DNA of 64,000 nucleotides, taken from Lysobacter_K sp043738095 (GTDB taxonomy: Bacteria; Pseudomonadota; Gammaproteobacteria; Xanthomonadales; Xanthomonadaceae). Shown in pieces: positions 53,249-62,312 of the stretch. The DNA is taken from contig JAYSZI010000083.1 in assembly GCA_043738095.1 (NCBI GenBank), forward strand, positions 3,760-67,759, read 5' to 3'. The position numbers and the translations under genes were made by a program. The notes below the pieces were generated by a model. That model was given only the letters and a program-made list of their open reading frames with translations. It made no database searches and was not told the origin of the DNA. Position 1 is the first letter of the stretch. The number at the start of each line of letters is the position of its first letter.

Positions 53249-54580
53249 ATGCGACCACAAACCGACTCCGTCATCCTCGCGCCGCGAATCATTCCGCGCG
53301 ACTCGCACAACGTGTCGCGCAAGGACATGAGCCCGAACGCGCTGCGTGTGCTGTACCGCCTGCGCGACGCCGGCTTCACTGCTTATCTAGTCGGCGGCGC
53401 CGTCCGCGACATCCTGGTCGGTGGCCATCCTAAGGATTTCGACGTTGCCACCTCGGCCACGCCGGAGCAGGTCAAGCAGCAATTCCGCAACTGCCGGTTG
53501 ATTGGCCGGCGGTTCCGCCTCGCGCACGTGGTGTATGGCCGCGAGATCATCGAGGTCGCGACGTTCCGCGCCAATGTCGATGACGGCAGCGGCGACCGCG
53601 AGTTGCACGAGGGCGGCCGGCTGCTGCGCGACAACGTCTACGGCACGATCGAAGACGACGCGATCCGCCGCGACTTCACCTGCAACGCGCTGTATTACGC
53701 GATCGAGGATTTCTCGGTGCGCGATTACACCGGCGGCTTCGAGGACGTGCAGAACCGGCTCATGCGCCTGATAGGCGACCCCGAAACGCGTTACCGCGAA
53801 GACCCGGTACGGATGCTGCGCGGCGTGCGGCTGGCGGCGAAGCTCGGTTTCGAGATCGAGACCGCAACCGCCGCGCCGATCCCCGACCTGGCCGCGTTGC
53901 TGTCCGAATCGGCGCCGGCTCGCCTGTTCGAGGAGTGCCTCAAGCTGTTCCTGTCCGGGCACGCGGTACAGAGTTTTCTTGGTCTGGAGCGCTATGGCGT
54001 GCTGCCGGCGTTGTTGCCGGAGACCGCGGCCGCGCTCAAGTCCAATCGCAGCGGCGCCTTGCGCGCGATGTTGCTCGAAGGGTTGGCCGGCACCGACAAG
54101 CGCGTGGCCAATGACGAACCGGTCTCGCCCGCGTTCTTGTTCGCGTTGCTGCTGTGGCCGGCGTACTGCCGCGCGCTGATGACGCTGCAGGCGCAAGGTA
54201 TGCACGCAATCGAAGCGCAGCGCCGCGCCGCCGACCGCGTCACCGTGCATCAACTGTCGATGATCGCGCTGCCGCGCCGGTTCTCATTGCCGATGCAGGA
54301 GATCTGGCTGCTGCAATCGCGCTTCTCGCAGCGTCAGCGCAAGCGCGTGTTCCGCCTGCTCGCGCACCCGCGTTTCCGCGCCGCCTACGATTTTCTGCTG
54401 CTGCGCATGACCGCGTCGAACGAACACCTCGACGACGTCACGTTCTGGACCGAGGCTCAGCAGCATCCCGATGCCATCGCCGCGCAGCTGGACGTGCACC
54501 CGGCGGCGAACTTCGACGAGCCCGGCGAGCCGCGCAAGCGTCGCCGCCGTCGCAGCGGTGCGGCGCCGACGGCGGAGTGA
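53249..54580 (+). CDS. pcnB: Poly(A) polymerase I
   Basis: This protein of about 443 residues is a class II nucleotidyltransferase with YLVGGAVRDILVGGHPKDFD (catalytic Asp pair), RRFRLAHVVYGREIIEVATF and DFTCNALYYAIEDFS. Basic RNA-binding sequence fills the C-terminus (EPRKRRRRRSGAAP). Conserved VILAPRIIPRDSHNVSRKD near the N-terminus distinguishes poly(A) polymerase from CCA-adding enzymes. It adds 3' poly(A) tails that promote RNA decay. The frame opens at a TTG at 53192; the ATG at 53249 or 53204 is the likely start. folK begins within its stop codon (GTGA overlap), and pcnB-folK is a common pair. Confidence 0.92.
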   Translation: MRPQTDSVILAPRIIPRDSHNVSRKDMSPNALRVLYRLRDAGFTAYLVGGAVRDILVGGHPKDFDVATSATPEQVKQQFRNCRLIGRRFRLAHVVYGREIIEVATFRANVDDGSGDRELHEGGRLLRDNVYGTIEDDAIRRDFTCNALYYAIEDFSVRDYTGGFEDVQNRLMRLIGDPETRYREDPVRMLRGVRLAAKLGFEIETATAAPIPDLAALLSESAPARLFEECLKLFLSGHAVQSFLGLERYGVLPALLPETAAALKSNRSGALRAMLLEGLAGTDKRVANDEPVSPAFLFALLLWPAYCRALMTLQAQGMHAIEAQRRAADRVTVHQLSMIALPRRFSLPMQEIWLLQSRFSQRQRKRVFRLLAHPRFRAAYDFLLLRMTASNEHLDDVTFWTEAQQHPDAIAAQLDVHPAANFDEPGEPRKRRRRRSGAAPTAE

Positions 54581-55077
54581 ACGTCGCGACGATCGCTTTC
54601 GTTGGCTTGGGTGGCAACGTCGGCGACGCTGCGGCTAGCCTGCGTGAGGCCCTCACCGCGCTGCAGGGCATGCCGCAGATCCGATTGCTACGCGCCTCGC
54701 GGCTGTACCGCACGCCGGCGTGGGGCATCACTGCGCAAGCGGATTTCGTCAATGCCGTGGCGATGATCGAAACCACGCTGGCGCCATCGGCGTTGTTGGC
54801 GCAGCTTTTGCGGATCGAGCACGCCGCCGGTCGCGATCGGCGTGCTGACGGTAGTGACCGCTGGGGGCCACGAATTCTGGATCTTGATCTGCTGCTGTAC
54901 GGCGATGCCATCATCGACTTGCCGGGTCTCAAAGTGCCGCACCCACATCTGCACGAACGCGCGTTCGTCCTGGTGCCGTTGCTGGAGATCGCCCCGCTGG
55001 TGCGTATTCCCGGCCGGGGTGCCGCGGCTGACTTGCTTGCGACGATGGCGGCCGGCGACATACAAGCGCTAGGCTAG
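54577..55077 (+). CDS. folK: 6-hydroxymethyl-7,8-dihydropterin pyrophosphokinase
   Basis: This 166-residue enzyme transfers pyrophosphate from ATP to hydroxymethyldihydropterin in folate biosynthesis. Motifs are IAFVGLGGNVGDAAASL at the N-terminus and RWGPRILDLDLLLYGDA (the ATP- and Mg-binding block) near 95. The start is a GTG overlapping the pcnB stop by four bases, with GGCGGAG upstream. It precedes panB by 4 bp, linking folate and pantothenate genes as in other gammaproteobacteria. Confidence 0.95.
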   Translation: MNVATIAFVGLGGNVGDAAASLREALTALQGMPQIRLLRASRLYRTPAWGITAQADFVNAVAMIETTLAPSALLAQLLRIEHAAGRDRRADGSDRWGPRILDLDLLLYGDAIIDLPGLKVPHPHLHERAFVLVPLLEIAPLVRIPGRGAAADLLATMAAGDIQALG

Positions 55078-55081
55078 GCAC

Positions 55082-55897
55082 ATGTATACCGACACCCCCG
55101 ACAAACCCTGGACCGTGCCGGCGCTGCTGGAGGCCAAACGCGAGCAGCGCAAGCTGGTGATGCTGACTTGCTACGACGCCGGCTTCGCCCGCACGCTCGA
55201 TGCCAATGGCGTTGACCTGATCCTGATCGGCGACTCGCTCGGCATGGTGGTGCAGGGGCACGACAGCACCTTGCCGGTGACCGTCGACGACATCGCGTAC
55301 CACACCGCCTGCGTCGCCCGTGGACTGGCGCGCGCGCTGCTGATCGCCGACCTGCCGTTCCTTGCCGACGCGACCCCCGAACGCGCTCTTGATGCCTCGA
55401 TGCAGCTGCTGCGCGCCGGCGCTGGGATGGTCAAGCTCGAGGGCGCCGGGCACAAGCTCGACGTGATCCGTTTCCTGGTCGAACGCGAGATCCCGGTGTG
55501 CGCGCATCTCGGCCTCACCCCGCAATCGGTGCTGCGACTGGGCGGTTACAAGGTCCAGGGCCGCGATGAAGCCGCGGCGACGAAACTGCGCGCCGATGCG
55601 AGCGCGGTCGCCGAAGCCGGCGCTGCGTTGCTGGTGCTGGAGTGCGTACCCACACCGGTCGCTGGCGCGATCACGGCCGATTTGGCGATCCCGACGATCG
55701 GCATCGGCGCCGGCCCGCAATGCGACGGCCAAGTGTTAGTGCTGCATGACCTGCTGGGGCTGGCCAGCGGCCACCGCCGGCCGAAATTCGTCAAGGACTT
55801 CCTTGCGCAGGGCGGTTCGGTCGCCGGCGCCGTGTCGGCGTTCGCAGCAGCAGTGCGCGACGGCAGCTTCCCCGACGCCGAACACTCCTACGCCTGA
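55082..55897 (+). CDS. panB: 3-methyl-2-oxobutanoate hydroxymethyltransferase
   Basis: This 271-residue TIM-barrel enzyme makes ketopantoate, the first committed step of pantothenate synthesis. It has VMLTCYDAGFARTLDANGVD, LILIGDSLGMVVQGHDSTLP (metal-binding Asp), VKLEGAG and CAHLGLTPQSV. Length and motifs are standard. It sits four bases after folK and 8 bp before panC. Confidence 0.96.
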   Translation: MYTDTPDKPWTVPALLEAKREQRKLVMLTCYDAGFARTLDANGVDLILIGDSLGMVVQGHDSTLPVTVDDIAYHTACVARGLARALLIADLPFLADATPERALDASMQLLRAGAGMVKLEGAGHKLDVIRFLVEREIPVCAHLGLTPQSVLRLGGYKVQGRDEAAATKLRADASAVAEAGAALLVLECVPTPVAGAITADLAIPTIGIGAGPQCDGQVLVLHDLLGLASGHRRPKFVKDFLAQGGSVAGAVSAFAAAVRDGSFPDAEHSYA

Positions 55898-55905
55898 CAA
55901 CCGCC

Positions 55906-56769
55906 GTGACGATCGAAACCATTACCGCGCTCGACCGGCTGCGCGCGTGCGTCGGCGGATGGAAGCGGGCGGGTCTGCGGGTCGGTTTCGTGCCGACCAT
56001 GGGCAACCTGCACGCCGGCCACCAGTCGCTGATCACGCTCGCACGCGAGCAGGCCGACCGCGTCGTCGCCAGCGTGTTCGTCAACCCGACCCAGTTCGGT
56101 CCGGGCGAGGATTTCGCCCGCTACCCGCGCACACCCGAGCAGGACACAGCGGCTCTGGCTGCCGCCGGCTGCGACGCGCTCTGGTTACCCCCTGTGGACA
56201 CGATGTATCCGTACGGGGCCGACGCTACCGTGCAAGTGCGGGTGCCGGGCGTGACCGGCGTGCTGGAAGGCGAGCATCGGCCTGGACATTTCGACGGCGT
56301 CGCGACCGTGGTCGCGCGGCTGTTCAACCAGGTGCAGCCGGACATCGCGGTGTTCGGGCGCAAGGATTACCAGCAGCTGGCGGTGATCCGGTATCTGGTG
56401 CGCGATCTGGCATTTCCCGTCGGGGTCATCGCCGCGGCGACGTTGCGCGAGCCAGATGGATTGGCGATGAGTTCGCGCAACCAGTACCTGTCGGCGGCCG
56501 AGCGCCCGCGTGCCGCCGAGATCCAACGCGTGCTGCAGGCGATGCGCGAGGCGCACCTTACCGGCGCAGCGCGCACCGAGGTCGAGTCGGCTGCGTTGGC
56601 GCGGCTGCGTAGCGCCGGTTTCGAGCCCGACTACGCCGCACTGCGACGGCCCGATCTGTCGCTGCCCGATGACGGCGACATTGGGCCGCGGGTCGCACTG
56701 GTCGCCGCGAAGCTGGGCCGGACCCGGCTGATCGACAATTTGGAAATCGACGCGGTCCAAGCTAGTTGA
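55906..56769 (+). CDS. panC: Pantothenate synthetase
   Basis: This 287-residue enzyme joins pantoate and beta-alanine using ATP. It has RVGFVPTMGNLHAGHQSLI (HxGH signature), FGRKDYQQLAVI and LAMSSRNQYLSAAERPRA (KMSKS-like loop). It starts with GTG at 55906. The next pantothenate gene, panD, lies about 400 bp downstream. Confidence 0.96.
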   Translation: MTIETITALDRLRACVGGWKRAGLRVGFVPTMGNLHAGHQSLITLAREQADRVVASVFVNPTQFGPGEDFARYPRTPEQDTAALAAAGCDALWLPPVDTMYPYGADATVQVRVPGVTGVLEGEHRPGHFDGVATVVARLFNQVQPDIAVFGRKDYQQLAVIRYLVRDLAFPVGVIAAATLREPDGLAMSSRNQYLSAAERPRAAEIQRVLQAMREAHLTGAARTEVESAALARLRSAGFEPDYAALRRPDLSLPDDGDIGPRVALVAAKLGRTRLIDNLEIDAVQAS

Positions 56770-57166
56770 TACAACAAGGCCCGAGCTGCGGCTTGCTCGC
56801 ATGCCGAAAGCAAAAGTGCCAAGCGGCCATTGTCGGGAAGGCAGCGAGCCGTGCGAAACCCCGCAATTCGTAGCGCCTGGCGTGGTCATCCGGCGCACGC
56901 CGGAATGGGTCCCCCCAAGACCATCGCCCCCGGGTTAGATGATCCGGACGAACCGGACCGCGTTCGCGGCAAGGTTGACGTAGAGAACCAGGGGTGTCGA
57001 TCCAGCTTTTGTCGTGCCGCCAAGGGCGCGACGGGGGCGTTCGCGGCCCACGGGTTTTGGCTTTCACCGTTTGGGAACGTTCCCACCGTCTTAGCGCTCA
57101 TGTTGCGCTGCGCCATGCACTGCTAGACTTTGGATTCCAGCCCACGCGCCGTGGACGAGAACCGAC
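56770..57166. other. panC-panD intergenic region, about 400 bp
   Basis: Open frames on both strands here give no recognisable domain. I see no tRNA, clear hairpin terminator or repeat. The length suggests that panD and pgi have their own promoter rather than reading through from panC. Confidence 0.45.
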
Positions 57167-57550
57167 ATGCAATTGACCCTGCTCAAGGCCAAGATCCACC
57201 GCGTTACCGTGACCCACGCCGAGCTGCATTACGAAGGCTCCTGCGCGATCGACGGCCGTTTGCTCGACATCTCCGGCATCCGCGAGTACGAGATGGTGCA
57301 TATCTACAACGTCAACAATGGCCAGCGCTTCGCGACTTACGCGATCCGCGGCGAAGAGGGCAGCGGCGTGATTTCGGTCAACGGCGCGGCCGCGCACCTG
57401 GCCCAGCCCGGGGACCTGGTGATCATCTGCGCTTACGGCGTCTGCGACGAGGCGGAGGCGGTCCAGTACAAGCCGACGCTCGTGTACGTGGATCGTCACA
57501 ACCATCTGACCCATACCAACCATTCGATGCCGGCGCAAGCCGCGGCCTGA
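57167..57550 (+). CDS. panD: Aspartate 1-decarboxylase proenzyme
   Basis: This 127-residue pyruvoyl enzyme makes beta-alanine for pantothenate. The self-cleavage site is the Gly-Ser pair in HYEGSCAIDG (around 24-25), whose serine becomes the pyruvoyl group. VNGAAAHLAQPGDLVIICAY matches the family near residue 70. Length is normal. pgi begins 20 bp downstream. Confidence 0.96.
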   Translation: MQLTLLKAKIHRVTVTHAELHYEGSCAIDGRLLDISGIREYEMVHIYNVNNGQRFATYAIRGEEGSGVISVNGAAAHLAQPGDLVIICAYGVCDEAEAVQYKPTLVYVDRHNHLTHTNHSMPAQAAA

Positions 57551-57569
57551 CCGCATACCGGAGCGGCCC

Positions 57570-59084
57570 ATGGATGGCGCCCAACTGCAGTCGCTTCGTG
57601 CCCACGCCCAGCGCCTGGGCACCATCGATATTGTCCGCTTGACCGAAGCCGACCCCGCGCGTGCGGAAGACTTCGCGCTGCAGGTGGGCCCGGTCTACGC
57701 CAACTTCGCCCGCCAGCGCTACGACCGTGAGGCCCTTGCCACGCTATTCGCGCTCGCCGAAGCGCGCGACGTGGCGGGTGCGTTGCACGCGCTGTTCGAT
57801 GGGATACCCGTCAATACCACCGAGCGCCGCGCCGCCCTGCATACGGCGTTGCGCAGCGACTTATCGTCTGCCGCGCCAGCGCGCGACGCCCGCGCCCAGG
57901 CCAGCGCGGGCCGCGCGGCGATGCGGCGCATCGTGGATTCGTTGCAGGCCAGCGAGATTACCGACGTCATCAGTGTCGGCATCGGCGGTTCGGACCTGGG
58001 TCCGCGTCTGGCAGTAGACGCGCTCGCGGGGATAGATTCATCGCGCGTGCGCGTGCATTTCCTCTCGAACGTGGACGGAAACGCGGTGCAGCGGGTGCTC
58101 GTGGGGCTCGATCCGGAGCGCACGGCGGTGGTGCTGATTTCAAAGAGTTTCGGCACTCAGGAGACGCTGCTCAACGGTGCGATCCTGCGCGATTGGCTCG
58201 GTGACGACAGCCGTTTGTATGCCGTGACGGCGAAACCGGAGCGGGCGGCAACCGCGTTCGCGATTTCGCCGGAACGCACGCTGCCGATGTGGGATTGGGT
58301 CGGTGGCCGCTATTCGCTGTGGTCGGCGGTGGGCCTGCCGATTGCGCTCGCTATCGGCATGGACGGTTTCGAGCAACTGCTCGCGGGTGCAGCCGAGATG
58401 GACGAGCACGTGCTGACGGCCGCGCCGCGACAGAACCTCGCGCTGTGGCACGCGCTGACCGCGATTTGGAACCGCAATGGCTTGGGCTTGGGTAGCCATG
58501 CAGTGCTCCCGTACGACGAGCGCCTCACGCTCCTGCCGAACTACCTGCAGCAGTTGGTGATGGAAAGCCTCGGCAAGTCGGTACATCACGACGGCACGCC
58601 GACCGCCGGCACCGTGCCGGTGTGGTGGGGCGGCGCCGGCACCGACAGCCAGCACAGTTTTTTTCAGGCCCTGCACCAGGGCACGGAAGTGGTTTCGACG
58701 GAGCTGATCGGCGTGATCGCGTCCGACACGCCGTACGCCGATAGCCATCGGGTGCTGCTGGCGAACCTGTTCGCGCAGTCGGAGGCATTCGCGCTGGGTC
58801 AGACCAGCGACGACCCGCACCGTTCCTACCCAGGCAACCGTCCGAACACGCTGATCCTGCTCGATGCGCTGACGCCGCACACGCTGGGGATGCTGCTGGC
58901 ACTGTACGAGCACAGCGTCTACCTGCAGGGCGTGCTGTGGGACATCAATCCGTTCGACCAGTTCGGCGTCGAACTGGGCAAGCAAGTCGCGTCGCGTTTG
59001 TTGCCGGCGCTGGCAGGGGAAGCCGAGGCCGAAGATCAAGTCACGCGTAGCGCGCTCGCGCAAGTACGACGATCGGATCGGTAG
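57570..59084 (+). CDS. pgi: Glucose-6-phosphate isomerase
   Basis: This 504-residue enzyme interconverts glucose-6-phosphate and fructose-6-phosphate, which also feeds EPS sugar-nucleotide synthesis. It has VGIGGSDLGPRLAVDAL, SKSFGTQETLLNG, WVGGRYSLWSAVGLP and the active-site block WWGGAGTDSQHSFFQALHQG, then FDQFGVELGKQVASRLLP. It is somewhat shorter than E. coli Pgi (549 residues) but has all the blocks I looked for. It follows panD closely on the same strand. Confidence 0.96.
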   Translation: MDGAQLQSLRAHAQRLGTIDIVRLTEADPARAEDFALQVGPVYANFARQRYDREALATLFALAEARDVAGALHALFDGIPVNTTERRAALHTALRSDLSSAAPARDARAQASAGRAAMRRIVDSLQASEITDVISVGIGGSDLGPRLAVDALAGIDSSRVRVHFLSNVDGNAVQRVLVGLDPERTAVVLISKSFGTQETLLNGAILRDWLGDDSRLYAVTAKPERAATAFAISPERTLPMWDWVGGRYSLWSAVGLPIALAIGMDGFEQLLAGAAEMDEHVLTAAPRQNLALWHALTAIWNRNGLGLGSHAVLPYDERLTLLPNYLQQLVMESLGKSVHHDGTPTAGTVPVWWGGAGTDSQHSFFQALHQGTEVVSTELIGVIASDTPYADSHRVLLANLFAQSEAFALGQTSDDPHRSYPGNRPNTLILLDALTPHTLGMLLALYEHSVYLQGVLWDINPFDQFGVELGKQVASRLLPALAGEAEAEDQVTRSALAQVRRSDR

Positions 59085-59150
59085 GCCGTTTGGCGGAGCG
59101 CCGATGCGCCGCTTGCCGATCGACAACTGCTTCCAGATTTCCCCGTCGCG

Positions 59151-60245
59151 TCAGTCGGCCGCAGCCGCCGTGGCATGACACGTTCGTGCCCAATCCACGT
59201 GCTCCCTGACCACGGGGTCTTCCGAGCCTTGCAGCGCGTTCAACGCCGCGACCACCTCGGGTGTGGCCGGCGCATTGCCGAGCGCGACCGCAATGTTGCG
59301 CTGCCAACGCGCAAACCCGCTGCGGCGCAGGGCGCTGCCTTCAGTGCGTTGCAGGAACTCGGCTTCGCTCCACGCCGCCAGCTGCGCCAGCGACGCGTGG
59401 TCGAGATCATTGCGGGCGCGGAACGCGGGTTCGTCTGTTCGTTTGGCGAACTTGTTCCATGGGCACACGAGCTGGCAATCGTCGCAGCCAAAAATGCGGT
59501 TGCCGATCAGCGGCCTTAGCTCAAGCGGGATCGCGCCTTCGTGCTCGATGGTGAGATAGGAGATACAACGGCGCGCGTCGAGCCGGTGGGGCGCGGTGAT
59601 CGCCTGGGTCGGGCAGATGTCGATGCAGCGCGTGCAGCTGCCGCAGTGCGCGCTCGCCGGGGTGTCCACCGGCAGTGGCAGGTCGACGTAGATCTCGCCG
59701 AGGAAGAACCACGAGCCGCCATCCTTGTCGATCAGGCAGGTGTGCTTGCCGATCCAGCCGAGCCCGGCGTTGCGCGCGAGCGCGCGTTCGAGCACGGGCG
59801 CGGAGTCGACGAACACGCGATGACCGAACGGGCCGACGGTCTCGGCGATGCGATCGGCGAGCCGCTGCAGGCGTTGCCGCATCAGCTTGTGGTAATCGCG
59901 GCCGAGGGCGTAACGCGCGACATAGGCGCGCTCACCGTCGCCTAGGGTCCGCCAGGCATCCTCGTCGTCGTGGCGGCCGTAGTCGAGCCCGACCGATATC
60001 ACTCGCAGCGTGCCCGGCAACAAATCCGCTGGCCGCGCGCGCATCGCGCCGTGACGCGCCATCCACGCCATCGAGCCGTACAAACCTTCCGCCAGCCATT
60101 GCTGCAGGTGGGCTTCGTCTTCGTCCAGCTCGATGCCAGTGATGCCGCAACGTTGGAAGCCGAACTCGCGCGCTAGCTCGCGGATGCGCGTGGCGAGCAC
60201 GGCGTAATCGGGCGAGGGGGCGAGGACGGCATTGAGGAGCTTCAC
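59151..60245 (-). CDS. queG: Epoxyqueuosine reductase
   Basis: This 364-residue enzyme performs the last step of queuosine synthesis in tRNA, using cobalamin and two 4Fe-4S clusters. It has FGFQRCGITGIELDEDEAHL at the N-terminus, DSAPVLERALARNAGLGWIG, and the ferredoxin cysteines HCGSCTRCIDICPTQAI and CDDCQLVCPWNKFAKR. Length and layout are standard. It is divergent from nnr with only 25 bp between the two starts, so their promoters overlap the opposite genes. Confidence 0.96.
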   Translation of the reverse strand: MKLLNAVLAPSPDYAVLATRIRELAREFGFQRCGITGIELDEDEAHLQQWLAEGLYGSMAWMARHGAMRARPADLLPGTLRVISVGLDYGRHDDEDAWRTLGDGERAYVARYALGRDYHKLMRQRLQRLADRIAETVGPFGHRVFVDSAPVLERALARNAGLGWIGKHTCLIDKDGGSWFFLGEIYVDLPLPVDTPASAHCGSCTRCIDICPTQAITAPHRLDARRCISYLTIEHEGAIPLELRPLIGNRIFGCDDCQLVCPWNKFAKRTDEPAFRARNDLDHASLAQLAAWSEAEFLQRTEGSALRRSGFARWQRNIAVALGNAPATPEVVAALNALQGSEDPVVREHVDWARTCHATAAAAD

Positions 60246-60270
60246 GATGAGCCAAGTATAGAATCGCGCG

Positions 60271-61752
60271 ATGTCTGCCGATGAATCCCTGTTCGATGTG
60301 GCTGCGTTGCGCGCAATTGAGGCGCGAGCCGTGCAGGCGTCGGGCGACGAACGCGATTTGATGCGCCGCGCCGGTCAGGCCGCGTGGCGGGAAGTGCTCG
60401 AACACTGGCCGCAAGCACAGCGCGTGCTGGTGGTGTGTGGCCCCGGCAACAACGGCGGCGACGGCTACGAGATTGCCTGCCACGCGCAGGAGGCGGGTCG
60501 TTGGGTGTGCGTGGTGCGGTTGCCTGCGCATGCACCACGCAGTGCGTGCGCGCAGCGGGCGTGCGCCGATTACGAGGCCGCCGGCGGGCAAATTGTTGCG
60601 TTTGCAGGCGACTTGGCGCCCGCGGATGTGCTCGTCGACGCGCTGTTCGGCATTGGTTTGGCGCGCGCGCCGGATGATGCGGTGGCGACGCTGATCGCGG
60701 CGATTAACGCGCACCCCGCCCCGGTTTTGGCACTCGACGCCCCCAGCGGCATCGATGTCGATCGCGGCAGCGCACCTGGGGCCGCGGTGATCGCGACGCG
60801 CACACTCGAATTCATCGCGGCCAAAGCCGGGCTGCGCACCGGCGCGGCGCTGGATCATGTCGGCGCGCGCGCGCTGGCGACGCTGGACGTGACGCCAGCG
60901 CACGGGGGTGCCGCCTGCGCCGAGGGCCTGCAGATCCAAGCGCTGTCGCGCTGGTTGCGGCCGCGCGCCCGTGACAGCCACAAGGGTGCGCACGGGCGCG
61001 TGCTCTGCGTCGGCGGCGATCACGGCAGCGGCGGCGCGATCGTGTTGTGCGCGCAGGCGGCGGCGCGCAGTGGCGCGGGCTGGACCCAGGTGGCCACGCG
61101 CGCCGCGCACGTGAGCGCGTTGCTCGCGCGCCTGCCCGAGGCGATGGTCGATGCGGTCGACGATGGCGCGGCATTGGCGTTGCGCTTGCCGGGCGCGGAC
61201 GTCGTCGCGATCGGTCCAGGCTTGGGACAGGGCGAATGGGGGCAGCAGTTGCTGGCCAGCGCTTTGGCCGCGGCCAAGCCGTTGGTGCTCGACGCCGACG
61301 CGCTGAATCTGCTCGCCCGGCATCCGCATGCGCTGCGCGCCGATGCGATTCTGACGCCGCACCCCGGCGAAGCCGCGCGCCTGCTCGGCATCGGCACGGC
61401 CGAGGTGCAGCAGGATCGTTTTCGTGCCGCCCGCGGGTTGAGCGAGCGCCATGGCTGCGTGGTGGTGCTCAAAGGCGCCGGCACGATTGTCACTGCCCCG
61501 GGCCAGACACCGCGCGTGATCAGCGCCGGCAATCCCGGCATGGCCGTGGCCGGCATGGGCGATCTGCTCACCGGCGTGATCGCGGCACTGGTGGCGCAGG
61601 GGTTGCCGGCGTTCGACGCGGCCAGCGCCGGCGCCCTGCTGCACGCCGCCGCCGGTGATGCCGCGGCCAGCGACGGTGGGCAGCGCGGCCTGCTGCCGAG
61701 TGATTTGTTGCCGTGGGTGCGTCGCTTGGCCAACCCGCAGGCCGCGCCATGA
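60271..61752 (+). CDS. nnr: Bifunctional NAD(P)H-hydrate epimerase/ADP-dependent dehydratase
   Basis: This 493-residue protein repairs damaged NAD(P)H hydrates. The N-terminal YjeF_N epimerase domain (about 1-210) has VVCGPGNNGGDGYEIACHA and LALDAPSGIDVDRG. The C-terminal ribokinase-like dehydratase domain (about 225-490) has RVLCVGGDHGSGGAIVL, ILTPHPGEAARLLG and AGNPGMAVAGMGDLLTGVIA. tsaE begins within its stop codon (ATGA overlap), as in other gammaproteobacteria. Confidence 0.95.
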   Translation: MSADESLFDVAALRAIEARAVQASGDERDLMRRAGQAAWREVLEHWPQAQRVLVVCGPGNNGGDGYEIACHAQEAGRWVCVVRLPAHAPRSACAQRACADYEAAGGQIVAFAGDLAPADVLVDALFGIGLARAPDDAVATLIAAINAHPAPVLALDAPSGIDVDRGSAPGAAVIATRTLEFIAAKAGLRTGAALDHVGARALATLDVTPAHGGAACAEGLQIQALSRWLRPRARDSHKGAHGRVLCVGGDHGSGGAIVLCAQAAARSGAGWTQVATRAAHVSALLARLPEAMVDAVDDGAALALRLPGADVVAIGPGLGQGEWGQQLLASALAAAKPLVLDADALNLLARHPHALRADAILTPHPGEAARLLGIGTAEVQQDRFRAARGLSERHGCVVVLKGAGTIVTAPGQTPRVISAGNPGMAVAGMGDLLTGVIAALVAQGLPAFDAASAGALLHAAAGDAAASDGGQRGLLPSDLLPWVRRLANPQAAP

Positions 61753-62225
61753 CCACGCTGTGGCTGGCCGACACCGAGGCCACCGATGCACTCGGCGCCG
61801 CGCTCGCGTGCACCCGGCCGACGCCGGCGGTGGTGCATCTGCTCGGCGAACTCGGCGCCGGCAAGTCCACGCTCGCCCGCGCCCTGCTGCGCGCCCTGGG
61901 CGTGACCGGTGCAATCCGCAGCCCGACCTACACCCTGGTCGAGCGCTACCCGCTACGCACCGGCGGCGAAGCCTGGCACGTGGATCTGTACCGCATCGCC
62001 GATGCCGGCGAGCTGGAATACCTCGGCCTGGACACCGATGAGGTCGTGCTGTGGCTGGTGGAATGGCCGGAACACGGCAGCGCGGCGTTGCCGCTGCCGG
62101 ACCTGGTGGTGGCGCTGACGGTCGAGCTCGCGGGTCGCCGGGCGCAGCTGCGTGCCGGCACCCCGACCGGGCAGGCGTGGCTGGCCGCGATCTCCGCCAC
62201 TGTTGGGTTTCCGGGCGTCTCCTGA
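61749..62225 (+). CDS. tsaE: tRNA threonylcarbamoyladenosine biosynthesis ATPase
   Basis: This 158-residue protein powers the t6A tRNA modification complex with TsaB and TsaD. It has the P-loop LLGELGAGKSTLARALLRAL near 32, SPTYTLVERYPLRTG and HVDLYRIADAGELEYLGLD. The ATG at 61749 overlaps the nnr stop by four bases. amiC follows after 87 bp. Confidence 0.95.
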   Translation: MTTLWLADTEATDALGAALACTRPTPAVVHLLGELGAGKSTLARALLRALGVTGAIRSPTYTLVERYPLRTGGEAWHVDLYRIADAGELEYLGLDTDEVVLWLVEWPEHGSAALPLPDLVVALTVELAGRRAQLRAGTPTGQAWLAAISATVGFPGVS

Positions 62226-62312
62226 ACGGTTCCACAGAAAGTCGCGGCAGGTGTCGGATTCCAAAGGAAAAAGTGCTTGCAATAGCCTAGGACGGGTGCT
62301 TGACTACGGCTT